Positions 15,516 to 24,383 of a stretch of 36,402 nt of DNA are shown here, piece after piece. Position 1 is the first letter of the stretch, and every line of letters begins with the position of its first letter. The notes under the pieces are model-generated. The model did not search any database. It had not been told where the DNA came from and saw only the letters and a program-made list of their open reading frames with translations. Made by a program: the position numbers and the translations under genes. The stretch comes from CAWHOW01 sp050013795 (lineage in GTDB: Bacteria; Bacteroidota; Bacteroidia; Bacteroidales; CG2-30-32-10), in NCBI GenBank assembly GCA_050013795.1, contig JBEKEO010000012.1, positions 1-36,402 of the forward strand, in the 5' to 3' direction.

Positions 15516-15887
15516 TTACTGGTTATATCGTGATGGATAAAATGCGTCTTCAATATGATTTATCTTCCAATCAGAGCCATGGCAAAGAACAGAGATTATA
15601 TCAAATCTTACTTCGTCTGTTATACTGTTCTTCTCAACGTAAGCATTTGCTGCGCGAATTAAGAAGCTCTGTTTTTTGTTGCTTACAAATTCTTCGGGGT
15701 CGCCAAAAGCATTAGAGAACCTAGTCTTTACCTCCACAACTACTAAGCAATTATCTGTTCGTGCTATAATATCTATTTCATCTTTCGAATAACGCCAGTT
15801 GGTAGCAAGTACAGTGTAGCCCTTTTTGACAAGATATTTCTGAGCTAACTCCTCCCCTTTCTTTCCGAGTTCGTTGTGTTCTGCCAT
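15516..15887 (-). CDS. yraN: YraN/UPF0102 family nuclease-like protein
   Basis: The 123-residue product is of standard family length. It carries the pattern GKKGEELAQKYL, then EIDIIARTDNCLVVVEVKTR, which matches the D...E.K core of restriction-endonuclease-like folds (Asp and Glu-x-Lys in EIDII and VEVKT). The biochemical role of the family is poorly defined; a Holliday-junction-resolvase-like nuclease fold is predicted from similarity. It is the last gene of the leftward series, 33 bp after the LD-carboxypeptidase gene. Confidence 0.88.
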   Translation of the reverse strand: MAEHNELGKKGEELAQKYLVKKGYTVLATNWRYSKDEIDIIARTDNCLVVVEVKTRFSNAFGDPEEFVSNKKQSFLIRAANAYVEKNSITDEVRFDIISVLCHGSDWKINHIEDAFYPSRYNQ

Positions 15888-15920
15888 AAACAGAATATTA
15901 TAAAATAAGCTATCTCAATT

Positions 15921-16835
15921 TTAAATAAAAGAAAGTGATGACTTATCTGTGGAAACCTCAAGCAGCACTTTTCTTCCCATTATCAAGGCTCTGTTATCTT
16001 CAATATGCCCCGCAGGAAAGTTATAACAAACAGGATAATTATATTCGGTTACCGCTTCGGCAATAATCTCATAAGCTGTTTTCCCAAAAGGAACGGTGTT
16101 GTCTTTCATCTCTGTCATTCCGCCAACTATTAGTCCCGCAAGATTTTTAAGCTTACCACTTCTTTTAAGTTGCATCAACATCCTATCAATATGATAAAGG
16201 TATTCGTCAAGATCTTCAATGAATAGAATTTTTCCGGAAGTATTAATATCAGAAGGCGAACCGGTTAAAGCATACAATAAAGAAAGGTTGCCGCCAATAA
16301 GAATCCCTTCAGCATCTCCACATTTATTAAAAGGAGACGAACTAATTTCATAAAATACATTTTCCCCAAATAACGCTTTTTTTAGACTGACTAGGGCATT
16401 ATTATCTTTTTCGTCCGGTGGGAAATTAAGAGGCATGCTTGCATGCATTGTCTCAATTCCGAATTGGTGATGAATATGTGAATGGAGAGCTGTTACATCG
16501 CTATATCCAATAATCCATTTGGGATGTTTAACGAAAGATGAATAATCTATCCTGTCAACTATTCTCAATGTGCCGTATCCACCTCTAGCAATAGCAATTG
16601 CTTTTATAGTATCATCATTCAGCATTTGCTGAAGGCCAGTAGTACGTTGTTCATCAGAACCTGCATATTGATTGTATATTTCATAAATATTCGTTCCCAA
16701 AACAACCTTAAGTCCCCACTCCCTAAATTTCTTTATAGCAGGTTCTAACTCTGCCGGACTAATCTTTCTGGCTGTAGCTACAATACCTATACTATCGCCC
16801 TGCTTAAGATATGGAGGAGTGATCATGGAGGTCAT
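15921..16835 (-). CDS. LD-carboxypeptidase (S66 family)
   Basis: Family S66 enzymes remove the terminal D-amino acid from peptidoglycan tetrapeptides during recycling; the MccF branch cleaves microcin C-like compounds. The 304-residue product has the nucleophile Ser-112 in IIGYSDVTALH, the glycine-rich ARGGYGTLR, and the expected Glu and His in FIEDLDEYLYHIDRM and FPAGHIEDNRA, so the Ser-Glu-His triad appears complete. There is no signal peptide, which fits a cytoplasmic recycling enzyme. The start is uncertain: the ATG at 16835 and the in-frame ATG at 16826 (MITPPYL) are both possible and neither has a good Shine-Dalgarno sequence. It lies 30 bp after the second PrkA gene and may share its transcript. 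Confidence 0.88.
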   Translation of the reverse strand: MTSMITPPYLKQGDSIGIVATARKISPAELEPAIKKFREWGLKVVLGTNIYEIYNQYAGSDEQRTTGLQQMLNDDTIKAIAIARGGYGTLRIVDRIDYSSFVKHPKWIIGYSDVTALHSHIHHQFGIETMHASMPLNFPPDEKDNNALVSLKKALFGENVFYEISSSPFNKCGDAEGILIGGNLSLLYALTGSPSDINTSGKILFIEDLDEYLYHIDRMLMQLKRSGKLKNLAGLIVGGMTEMKDNTVPFGKTAYEIIAEAVTEYNYPVCYNFPAGHIEDNRALIMGRKVLLEVSTDKSSLSFI

Positions 16836-16865
16836 ATAGTAATGTTCCGCAACAAGATCAAGTCC

Positions 16866-19151
16866 TTAATATTTTTTATCAAGTTTCCTGTCAATCACAT
16901 ACAAACTCATTTGCTTTGCTCCTTCGGGTGTATAGCCAAATTTTGATTTCAGGTTATTCACTAAACGGTTAATGGTATTCTTTGTCTGGTTGTCGTATGA
17001 ATTGTATCCTGAAGTGTTAAAATCTTTAAGTGCTCTCCTGAAGTTATCATTTTGCGAATATGAAGTTAGCGCATTCTCTTTGAGATTGCGTGTATATTTT
17101 TCAAATAGTGTATTGTACAGTTTAGTTTCTTTAATTTCTTTTTTAAGCAACTTTATTTCATAAGACAAAGTGTAAGTTACATATTCATTATGAATATCTT
17201 TCCGAAAAGTCTGCCTTTCAATAGAAGTGCTAAGGGTACCAAGAAACAGTGCTTCGAAATTCTTGAAATAATCTTCTGTAATATCAATGGTGTCGCCGGT
17301 ATAAACCGATTTCTCGGTAGCGCCGGGTTCAAAGTTTATAGAGAAAAGGTAATTAAGAATATCGCGGGAGATTTGCTTTTCGCTATAGTAATAAATCGAC
17401 TCTTTTAATTCCTGCAATACATTATAATCATACATATCAACCAGCGAATCAATAAAACTTCCGGGGACCATTTCGTTAAGCGTTTCATTTTCTTCGAAGA
17501 ACTCCTGAAGCATATCCATCGTTATAAGGTTGCTGCTTTCAGCATGTTTATTATAGAACATATTGAATAAAGAAAGAGACTGTCTTCCTGAAAAGCCTTT
17601 TTTCCCTTCGCTTTCGGATTCCTCAATCAGGTCTTTTCTGACCTCCCTGGTAAAACCTTTTACATCTTCTTCCGACAACCATTCCGGAATAATTCCTTTA
17701 TATAATTCCATCTTCAGCAACAAGCGGTCTTCGTCAAGGTATTTATTATAAATATCAAAGTTCTTGATCCAATAGCTTATGACAGATGATTCTGGGTCCA
17801 TGCGGGAAGCACTGATAATCTTTCCAAAATTTTCCAGCACACGGGGACGAAATTTCTTTTTTATCTGCTCACCAAACTTGTTAATATATATGGACACTTC
17901 TGTTTCATAATCTAGCACATAAGGTATATTAATATGAACTATTCTGTCCTGAAACGATTTCACATTTTCATAATGTAACTTGTCTTCCGGGTTTACCAAT
18001 CCTACGAACATAGACTTAATACGCTCTTCTGCCATTTCCACTTTGTGAACCCCATCGCTTATGATACCATGCAAATCAATCAGTCTCTTTATATTATTTT
18101 CCTTTATATCCATTAGAGCATACACGCCATTATTGGTGTTGGCAAGATGTGAATAGATATAGCGGACTTCATCGCTTTTCAGTAAATTATTAAGCAAGTT
18201 TTGTATTGTTGGGTCTTTTATTGATTCTTTATAATATTCATCACCGGGATTAAAAATACTGATTCCCCTTCCAAACTGCCTGTCGAAGCTGATATTTCTG
18301 GCGTGAAGCATATTGAACACCTCAAGCGGTTCTCCAAGTTTATCAAGCAACGTATTATAGATAGCGCTGCAAATACTGCAAGGTTTGCCTTTTAATACCC
18401 ACTGATATTCTTTAGAATTAAACAGCTTTCTCTTAAAAGATTTATCAGGAATAAGTTCTTCAAGAAATGCCCTCCTATAATCTTTAGGTATCTGAAGTAT
18501 TGGATGGTCATTAGAAGGACAAGCAATGTCAATATAACGCTTGCCATCACCATTTCTTTTTGAAGTAGAAATATTTTGGGGTGTTTCTTCGTCTATTTCG
18601 GGAATCTGTTGAAGGCTTTCCAGTTTCTTTATTTCAAGCCTCCAAACTGTTTTATAAAGAATACCTTCACGTGCTTTGTTATATATTTCAATCTTCTGCA
18701 ACAAGTTGTTCAGAAAAGTACTTTTGCCGCTTCCCGGTGGGCCCTCAAAAAGGTAGATATGATTATTCTGGACACCCTTTTTGAATTCTTCTATCAGGTT
18801 CATCAGGCGGTTTGAAAATAAGCGATCTGCAAAAAAAGGATCATCACAACCGTTTACAAATAATTTCGAGAAATCATATTTAACAAACCCTATGGAATGC
18901 CCTTCGTCTTCATATTCATCAATACCCTCCGGGACAAAGTAATGCATCATATCATGGAAGTACTGGAATATATCACGAAAAATCAAATCAGGTTCTTCGG
19001 ATGCCATGAAAAGGAAATCGTTGAAATGCACATAATCGCGTTTATCTGTGTCTCGCATGCTGTTGCTTAGTGTAATCATCGCTTCCAGTTTCTTTCCCCT
19101 GGAAACAAGTTCCGACAGGTCAACGGGATTTTTCTTTTTCTTAGTTGCCAT
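16866..19151 (-). CDS. PrkA-family AAA+/serine kinase, second paralogue
   Basis: This 761-residue protein is a divergent PrkA. A P-loop GPPGSGKST lies at 137-145, much further from the N-terminus than in ordinary AAA domains, as is usual for PrkA. CSIC follows GKP in the middle region, and VYALMDIKENN occupies the position of the family's L.F.E..K Walker B-like segment, apparently with Asp for Glu. IPYVLDYETEVSIYINKFG matches the conserved IPY.L...EE..IYEK region, and GFSGRQSL resembles the family GMSGISPR. The end, FGYTPEGAKQMSLYVI, matches the family's C-terminal LVEKFGY.....LLRY. Both halves are therefore present. It starts 5 bp after the SpoVR stop, the tightest junction in the operon. 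It differs strongly from the first PrkA at 22185-24272, so this is an old duplication and not a recent copy. Confidence 0.82.
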   Translation of the reverse strand: MATKKKKNPVDLSELVSRGKKLEAMITLSNSMRDTDKRDYVHFNDFLFMASEEPDLIFRDIFQYFHDMMHYFVPEGIDEYEDEGHSIGFVKYDFSKLFVNGCDDPFFADRLFSNRLMNLIEEFKKGVQNNHIYLFEGPPGSGKSTFLNNLLQKIEIYNKAREGILYKTVWRLEIKKLESLQQIPEIDEETPQNISTSKRNGDGKRYIDIACPSNDHPILQIPKDYRRAFLEELIPDKSFKRKLFNSKEYQWVLKGKPCSICSAIYNTLLDKLGEPLEVFNMLHARNISFDRQFGRGISIFNPGDEYYKESIKDPTIQNLLNNLLKSDEVRYIYSHLANTNNGVYALMDIKENNIKRLIDLHGIISDGVHKVEMAEERIKSMFVGLVNPEDKLHYENVKSFQDRIVHINIPYVLDYETEVSIYINKFGEQIKKKFRPRVLENFGKIISASRMDPESSVISYWIKNFDIYNKYLDEDRLLLKMELYKGIIPEWLSEEDVKGFTREVRKDLIEESESEGKKGFSGRQSLSLFNMFYNKHAESSNLITMDMLQEFFEENETLNEMVPGSFIDSLVDMYDYNVLQELKESIYYYSEKQISRDILNYLFSINFEPGATEKSVYTGDTIDITEDYFKNFEALFLGTLSTSIERQTFRKDIHNEYVTYTLSYEIKLLKKEIKETKLYNTLFEKYTRNLKENALTSYSQNDNFRRALKDFNTSGYNSYDNQTKNTINRLVNNLKSKFGYTPEGAKQMSLYVIDRKLDKKY

Positions 19152-19156
19152 ACCTG

Positions 19157-20758
19157 TCAGAGAGTTGATTTTTCAATATTCTTGTCTTTCATCGTATACA
19201 AAACTTTCCTGTATGAAAATTCATAATCCTCAGAAGATGATTCTTCCCTTACTATTTCTGTTGTTTCAAGCTGTACCTGGTTTCCCCATAAGAATTCAAG
19301 TCCAAGCAAGGTATCCGGAATATAGGGTTTATATATTTGTTTGCCCTCAAACACATGCGTTAGATAAAGATTATCTTCTGTTGTTTTTTCTTTGTTTACG
19401 CTTATCAAAGGCGGATGATAAAGCGATTCCAGCATCATGTTCTTATAATCATCTGCTTTTTTGCTTTTGATATAATATTCATAAACGCCTTTTTCTTCAT
19501 TCTCTCTTTTCCCTACAACAAACAAATCGTGGTCATTAATGAAATCTTGGTCAATAAATGTATTAAGCAGCATAAAATCGCTGAAGTTCTTTCGCAGACT
19601 GAAAATGGCTTTTTTTCCGTTGCGGGTTTTTTTATTGTAATCTTCCCTTTCTTTAATACCATCAATCTTCTGGAAATCATAACTTATTTTTCCTTTGTTG
19701 GCAAGGTCTTCAACATATTGTATTAGTCTCATTCCTATTGCATACGGATTAAGCCCAACCCTTGATATAGCCGTAACACCTGCATTTACACGAGCATAAT
19801 CCACTTCGTGCCCCTCGATGCGTTCATCCTGGCGGAATAACGTATCGTGCCAATAACTTGCCCATCCTTCATTCATTATTTTTGTGCGTATCTGCGGGGC
19901 AAAGTATAATGATGTATTCCTGACAATGGTTAATACCGACTGCATCCAGACATTCTCCTCTTTTTTCAGAAACGGAGAATGCCTGCAAATAAACTCTAAA
20001 ATATCAACCGTTTCATGTTTCGCTCCTTTATAATTATCATACATCATTTGAAACTCGGGATATTTAACCCTTACCTCTGAAAAGAATACCGATTCTGCCA
20101 TTTCTGAATTAACCTGACCGATATGATTGAACCTGTCAATTTCTTTGAATATTTGGTGCTGTGAAGCTTTCAGGACTTCCTGCAGGAATATTTCAAAATA
20201 ATAGTTCAACTTGGAAGAAGGCTTTTTTTCTTCCACCAGATTGCGCTTGGGTAGTTCCCTGAAATATCCGGTAATATTATCAATGCTTCGGCCGAACTCA
20301 ATAATATAATCTACCCAGCGACCATGCTTGCTGCGAAGACTTTCTATCAGGCGCTTGTCAGCCAGGGCCATCCCTACAAAATCATCTTTCCATGTATTTT
20401 CAAAAAGGATATTGTTCTGGAAGAAATCAATATGCGCCAGTACATGGTAGAATATCATAATATTCAGCCAGTCAGGATTGTTGTCGTTATAAAATGAAAT
20501 GGCAGGCCGTGAATTGATGACTGTTTCGTATGGGTTATTTGGATAAAGCTTGTATTTCCCCTGTTCCTTAAGCACTTCAACATCATGTACCCAGTATTCA
20601 TACAATGTAGGAATCATGTTCTTTGGAGAAAGGCTTATCATGTCTCTGTTGGTAACTATATATTCCAGCGTTTCATCGTTGAAGGAAAGCCCCGCAACTC
20701 GTGCGCGCTCCTTGCATTCCTCCATGATTTTTTTTGTATGCTGGTCTATCAGGTACAT
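19157..20758 (-). CDS. spoVR: SpoVR family protein
   Basis: SpoVR proteins (YcgB in E. coli; needed for spore cortex formation in Bacillus) are about 470-510 residues; this one has 533. Recognisable segments are the N-terminal amphipathic start, YEYWVHDVE, NPYETVINSRPAISFYND, the long His/Glu-rich central region (VLAHIDFFQNN) and MNEGWASYWHDTLF, which is the family hallmark, followed by NPYAIGMRLIQYVED. Biochemical function is unknown. The gene lies between the DUF444 gene (26 bp) and the second PrkA gene (5 bp), the same partnership as yeaG-yeaH-ycgB and prkA-yhbH-spoVR, which are induced by starvation or sporulation in other bacteria. Bacteroidota do not sporulate, so a stress or stationary-phase role is likely. 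Confidence 0.93.
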   Translation of the reverse strand: MYLIDQHTKKIMEECKERARVAGLSFNDETLEYIVTNRDMISLSPKNMIPTLYEYWVHDVEVLKEQGKYKLYPNNPYETVINSRPAISFYNDNNPDWLNIMIFYHVLAHIDFFQNNILFENTWKDDFVGMALADKRLIESLRSKHGRWVDYIIEFGRSIDNITGYFRELPKRNLVEEKKPSSKLNYYFEIFLQEVLKASQHQIFKEIDRFNHIGQVNSEMAESVFFSEVRVKYPEFQMMYDNYKGAKHETVDILEFICRHSPFLKKEENVWMQSVLTIVRNTSLYFAPQIRTKIMNEGWASYWHDTLFRQDERIEGHEVDYARVNAGVTAISRVGLNPYAIGMRLIQYVEDLANKGKISYDFQKIDGIKEREDYNKKTRNGKKAIFSLRKNFSDFMLLNTFIDQDFINDHDLFVVGKRENEEKGVYEYYIKSKKADDYKNMMLESLYHPPLISVNKEKTTEDNLYLTHVFEGKQIYKPYIPDTLLGLEFLWGNQVQLETTEIVREESSSEDYEFSYRKVLYTMKDKNIEKSTL

Positions 20759-20784
20759 TTATTTTTTTCTGATGATTGATAATA

Positions 20785-22158
20785 TTAATTTATCAAAATT
20801 TTTATTCCTTCAATAATTCTGTCCTCGGTAGCTTCTTCAGCAGGGAAAGCATCCATTTGAATCAGGTCGGGCTTCTCTTTAAGCAGGTTGGATTCCGTGA
20901 TGTAGTTTTCAACGGTAGTTGGTTTTTCCAGCGAGGTCCACGAATTCTTGGCTACGGTAATGCCCATCCTGCTGATATCTTTCAGCATCTTCCGGATGGC
21001 CGCAAGGGCTCTTTCGCCGTTCTCTTCCCAGTCGTCGCCATCGGTGCCGTGAAAGATATAAATGTTGTTGTCCTTTGCCAGCTGTTCTTTTTCAATAATA
21101 TCGGCAACAAATTCATAAGCAGCATAAACACTGGTACCTCCGGCAACAGCCGATTTGTAATACGTATAGAAATCCTTTACTTCTTTGGCATCGGTATCAT
21201 GCAAAATAAACCTTACCGTAACATTATTCTGGTACTGGTACATCAGCCAGCTGTAAATGAGAAGGTGCTGCGAAACGATCACTTCCGTAGGCTTTCCCTG
21301 CATAGAACCGGAATAATCGCGGATGAAGAAAACCACGCATTGCGCTTCAAAATCCTTTTCCCTCGACATGATGCGGTAGATCTTGTCCTGCGGGTTTACC
21401 ACCAGGTCTTCGGTGGAAAAGTCTTCATCTATGTTCAGCCTCCCAAGCAGTATGTTGGTTTCAAGGATCTTTTTGATGGTATCTTTTTTGTCCAGCAGCT
21501 GTCCGAAGCCGCGGTTCTTATCCGTAAGGTCGTACTGGAATTTTGTAAGGGAAACCTTTTTCCCTTTGGTCTTTAAATTAGGCAGTTCAAATTTCTCTGT
21601 AAGTACCTTGCCCAGGTCAAAAGCATCGGAAGAAATATCATGTTCAGCGCCTTCGCCCTGTCCTGCTCCGGTTGCATCGCCTTCGCCTTCGGTTGGGTCT
21701 ATTTGCTTTTCCCCTAATACATCTCCCTCTTCGCCTTCGCCCGATCCGCCGGTTTCATCTTCTTTTTCGGTAACCGAATTATCGTGATAGAATTTAGGTT
21801 CGGTAGTGGTAGGCACTAAAACTATTTTCTCTTTCTTCCCTTTTTCCGGCTTGATGAACTTCCCTATCTTTATCCTTCTCGGGAATCCGTCTTCTTCACG
21901 TTTTTTATCTCTGTCAAGAAGATCATCCAGTGTTTGCAAGGAAAGCGTATGGTCTGTCTTTTTTACGATGCCGATGAACAGGTCGAAATCATTTTTGTCA
22001 TAAAGAGAGTCAACTGCTAATTTTTCCTTGTTGCTGTTTTTATCTCTTTCTTTTTTCCTGTTATACTGATCCAGCTCGCGTTCAATAACAGCAAGCTGTT
22101 CGTCGCTGATGCCCTTACGTTTTAATTGTTTATATAATTTGAAAATATTTTCTGCCAT
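20785..22158 (-). CDS. DUF444 (YeaH/YhbH) protein with von Willebrand A-like domain
   Basis: The 457-residue product matches the YeaH/YhbH family. The N-terminal half contains a coiled, charged region (20-110) and a low-complexity acidic Gly/Glu stretch (about 131-174). The C-terminal half is a von Willebrand A-like domain with a complete metal-ion-dependent adhesion site: Asp-281, Ser-283 and Ser-285 in RDYSGSMQG, Thr-342 in AGGTSVY, and Asp-373 in HGTDGDDW. Such domains mediate metal-dependent protein contacts and often pair with AAA+ ATPases, here plausibly the PrkA proteins. It lies 26 bp after the first PrkA gene and 26 bp before spoVR. Confidence 0.93.
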   Translation of the reverse strand: MAENIFKLYKQLKRKGISDEQLAVIERELDQYNRKKERDKNSNKEKLAVDSLYDKNDFDLFIGIVKKTDHTLSLQTLDDLLDRDKKREEDGFPRRIKIGKFIKPEKGKKEKIVLVPTTTEPKFYHDNSVTEKEDETGGSGEGEEGDVLGEKQIDPTEGEGDATGAGQGEGAEHDISSDAFDLGKVLTEKFELPNLKTKGKKVSLTKFQYDLTDKNRGFGQLLDKKDTIKKILETNILLGRLNIDEDFSTEDLVVNPQDKIYRIMSREKDFEAQCVVFFIRDYSGSMQGKPTEVIVSQHLLIYSWLMYQYQNNVTVRFILHDTDAKEVKDFYTYYKSAVAGGTSVYAAYEFVADIIEKEQLAKDNNIYIFHGTDGDDWEENGERALAAIRKMLKDISRMGITVAKNSWTSLEKPTTVENYITESNLLKEKPDLIQMDAFPAEEATEDRIIEGIKILIN

Positions 22159-22184
22159 CTATTCCTCGGATCTTGCTTTGAAAA

Positions 22185-24272
22185 TTAATTTGCATCATCG
22201 TGAGTGCAGAAATATTCAATGGTCTTTTCAGCGCAGGTATTGCAGTAACCCAGTTTCTTCATCATGGTATCGATCATCCTGCTGTATAGTTTTTGATTTT
22301 CTTCGTTGGTCCTGTTCGATAAAGCTCCCACCAGGCTTCCGGCTCCGGCGATATCCGATTTCAGTCGCACATCCGTAACGGCTTTTACCAGGTCGTTATT
22401 GTCCATGAAAGTATAGGACGGGTCTTTGATCATCTTCTGCCCATAGATCTTGGTTATGGTCGTCCTGAAACTTTGCTTCTGCTCGTCATTTTTCAGCCCT
22501 AGTCGTTCTTCCACGCTATTGATGAATGCTTCATCTATCTTCAGCGGAACCAGTTTCCCGGTCTGCGGATCCTGGTATGTCCATATCTTGTCAGGCCCGA
22601 GGTTCTTGGCATCCACGCCGATGACCATATTCACATAACTCATCACATCTTTTTCAACGGCATTGGGTTCGTCCATGTAAGCGTTGAAGATCGTGGTCAT
22701 CACATTTTTCCTGTATAATTCTTTGGCCAGCTTAATATCATTGAAGTATTTTGTCCTGTCGTTTGGGTTCTGGACATAATCAAGCACCACTGTTTCCATT
22801 GCCTTGAACACATCGCCGGCATACATGCATTTGCCTTCCTGTGTTTCGGAACGCTCAAGCAATACCTGAAGGGCGCGCCCGAGATTCCTGTGTCCCAAAC
22901 CTTTTTGCCCGAAACGCTTTGTAATATCGGGGTCGTTATTTAAATCGCTGATGACCTCGCTCAATGTTTTTATGCTCTTTTCTCCGGCCACATCGCCTGC
23001 TGAAAGCTTCATCATTTCAACAGGTTCAAGCTTATCGGAAGCAGGCATTCGGGTCAGTACCACAGAAATTGAAATGGCGTAATTAAGGTTTGGATCGATA
23101 TGCAGTTTTTCGTTCGTGAATGTTGTTTTGTCCCTGTTGCCGATAGCATAGAATGTAAGCTCCTGCTGAAGTTTGTAATTTGTATTGTGCGACATATAGG
23201 TCAGTCTGCACCTGTCAACTATAGGGGCTTGTTCTTTTTCTTCAAGGAAATGTGCAAATTCCGAATTGTTGCTTGTCGCTATAATCAGCGTATCCAGTGG
23301 CCATTTGTACCCTTCTATTTCGATGGTCCTGTTCTGTATCACGCCCAAATAAACCTGTACAAGGTCTCTTTTGTTTTTAAATATTTCATCGGCAAAGTGT
23401 ATTCCGCCGCCTGCCACCCTTGCCAATGCTCCTCTTCTCAGATCGAAGCGGTAAGGATGATCGGTTTCGGTAACATGCAATAAGCGGGTAATGGATTCTT
23501 CCCCGATTAAGTCGGCTGCAGATGAGGTGATCTTATCTTTGGCAGCATATTTACCGGTTATCGTTCCCCTTGATTCACTAACAGGGACGGTAACTATTTC
23601 AATAAAATCCTTTATTTTATTAATATCTCCGTCGCAATAATTTTTTATCTGGTTAAGGATATAATAGGTGCAGGAACCAAGTGGACGGTAGTTCTTATAC
23701 AATTCCTCAATCTGTTTCTCCTTGAATCCGGTTTCTGATAAGAATCTTAAATTGTCTTCTTTAGCCTCGAACAGGTTCATCGCTATGATCATCGGGTCTT
23801 CATATGTCTGCGATTCTATCTGCGTGATCTTTCCATATCCGCCTATCTTATCAAGATTGGTAAAGCGGAATGTATATCTCCTGTTTTCCTGGTGAGAAAT
23901 AAAATTACGGTAAAGCGTGCTTAAATGATCAACGAAAAATGTTTTTCCGTTGCCCGGCTCCCCTATCAGGATGAATGCCATTTCCTTTGATGATCCGTTT
24001 TCGGCAGCATCTTTCACAAAAGAAACAAAACTATTGATCTCATCATACATGCCGATGATATGCTTACTCCCCTGTCGGAAGACTTTGAAATCATAGGTAT
24101 AGCGACCATTCACCGTAACTTTTTCCATTTTCTGGTTATCGCCAAGTATCATGCGGGTGAGCGACTGGTATACATTCTCAAATTTACGGTTGCCCAGCAG
24201 AACGTTTTTTAAATGGTAATCAAGGCTTTTCATATTGTCTTTCGGAATACTGGTTGTTTTTGCAGCTGCCAT
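22185..24272 (-). CDS. prkA: PrkA-family AAA+/serine kinase, first paralogue
   Basis: PrkA (YeaG in E. coli) is an AAA+ protein with a C-terminal kinase-related region, linked to nitrogen starvation, stationary phase and sporulation. The 695-residue product has Walker A GEPGNGKT (104-111), a Walker B-like GGIHFADEIFKNK (about 300), the sensor-like LIIATSNNSEF, and a C-terminal PrkA region whose segment DPQTGKLVPL...VEERLG matches the family's DP.TGE.V...EE..G. The end MKKLGYCNTCAEKTIEYFC carries a CxxC pair plus another Cys, possibly a metal site. It is the promoter-proximal gene of the leftward operon and is divergent from metG; 26 bp separate it from the DUF444 gene. Confidence 0.92.
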   Translation of the reverse strand: MAAAKTTSIPKDNMKSLDYHLKNVLLGNRKFENVYQSLTRMILGDNQKMEKVTVNGRYTYDFKVFRQGSKHIIGMYDEINSFVSFVKDAAENGSSKEMAFILIGEPGNGKTFFVDHLSTLYRNFISHQENRRYTFRFTNLDKIGGYGKITQIESQTYEDPMIIAMNLFEAKEDNLRFLSETGFKEKQIEELYKNYRPLGSCTYYILNQIKNYCDGDINKIKDFIEIVTVPVSESRGTITGKYAAKDKITSSAADLIGEESITRLLHVTETDHPYRFDLRRGALARVAGGGIHFADEIFKNKRDLVQVYLGVIQNRTIEIEGYKWPLDTLIIATSNNSEFAHFLEEKEQAPIVDRCRLTYMSHNTNYKLQQELTFYAIGNRDKTTFTNEKLHIDPNLNYAISISVVLTRMPASDKLEPVEMMKLSAGDVAGEKSIKTLSEVISDLNNDPDITKRFGQKGLGHRNLGRALQVLLERSETQEGKCMYAGDVFKAMETVVLDYVQNPNDRTKYFNDIKLAKELYRKNVMTTIFNAYMDEPNAVEKDVMSYVNMVIGVDAKNLGPDKIWTYQDPQTGKLVPLKIDEAFINSVEERLGLKNDEQKQSFRTTITKIYGQKMIKDPSYTFMDNNDLVKAVTDVRLKSDIAGAGSLVGALSNRTNEENQKLYSRMIDTMMKKLGYCNTCAEKTIEYFCTHDDAN

Positions 24273-24334
24273 TTTATATTATTTTAATGATTAATTCTGA
24301 AACGTTATTAAACAATGCAAAATAAATTAATTCT

Positions 24335-24342
24335 TAACTTTG
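24335..24342 (+). promoter_or_regulatory. Putative -7 promoter element of metG
   Basis: TAACTTTG matches TAnnTTTG. It lies 42 bp before the ATG at 24384, implying a leader of about 30-35 nt. It falls inside the longer open frame that begins at 24315, which argues for the downstream ATG as the true start. No clear -33 element was seen. Confidence 0.5.
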
Positions 24343-24383
24343 CTCGCATTAAAAATCGAATAAAGTTAATAATAATTTCTCTG

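Noticed and set aside
20776..21576. Long rightward open frame (266 codons) opposite the DUF444 gene
   Set aside because: It mirrors a gene with complete MIDAS motifs on the other strand and carries no recognisable domain.
24315..24383. N-terminal extension of methionyl-tRNA synthetase by 23 residues
   Set aside because: The segment overlaps a TAnnTTTG promoter element and is unlike the family N-terminus; the ATG at 24384 fits.
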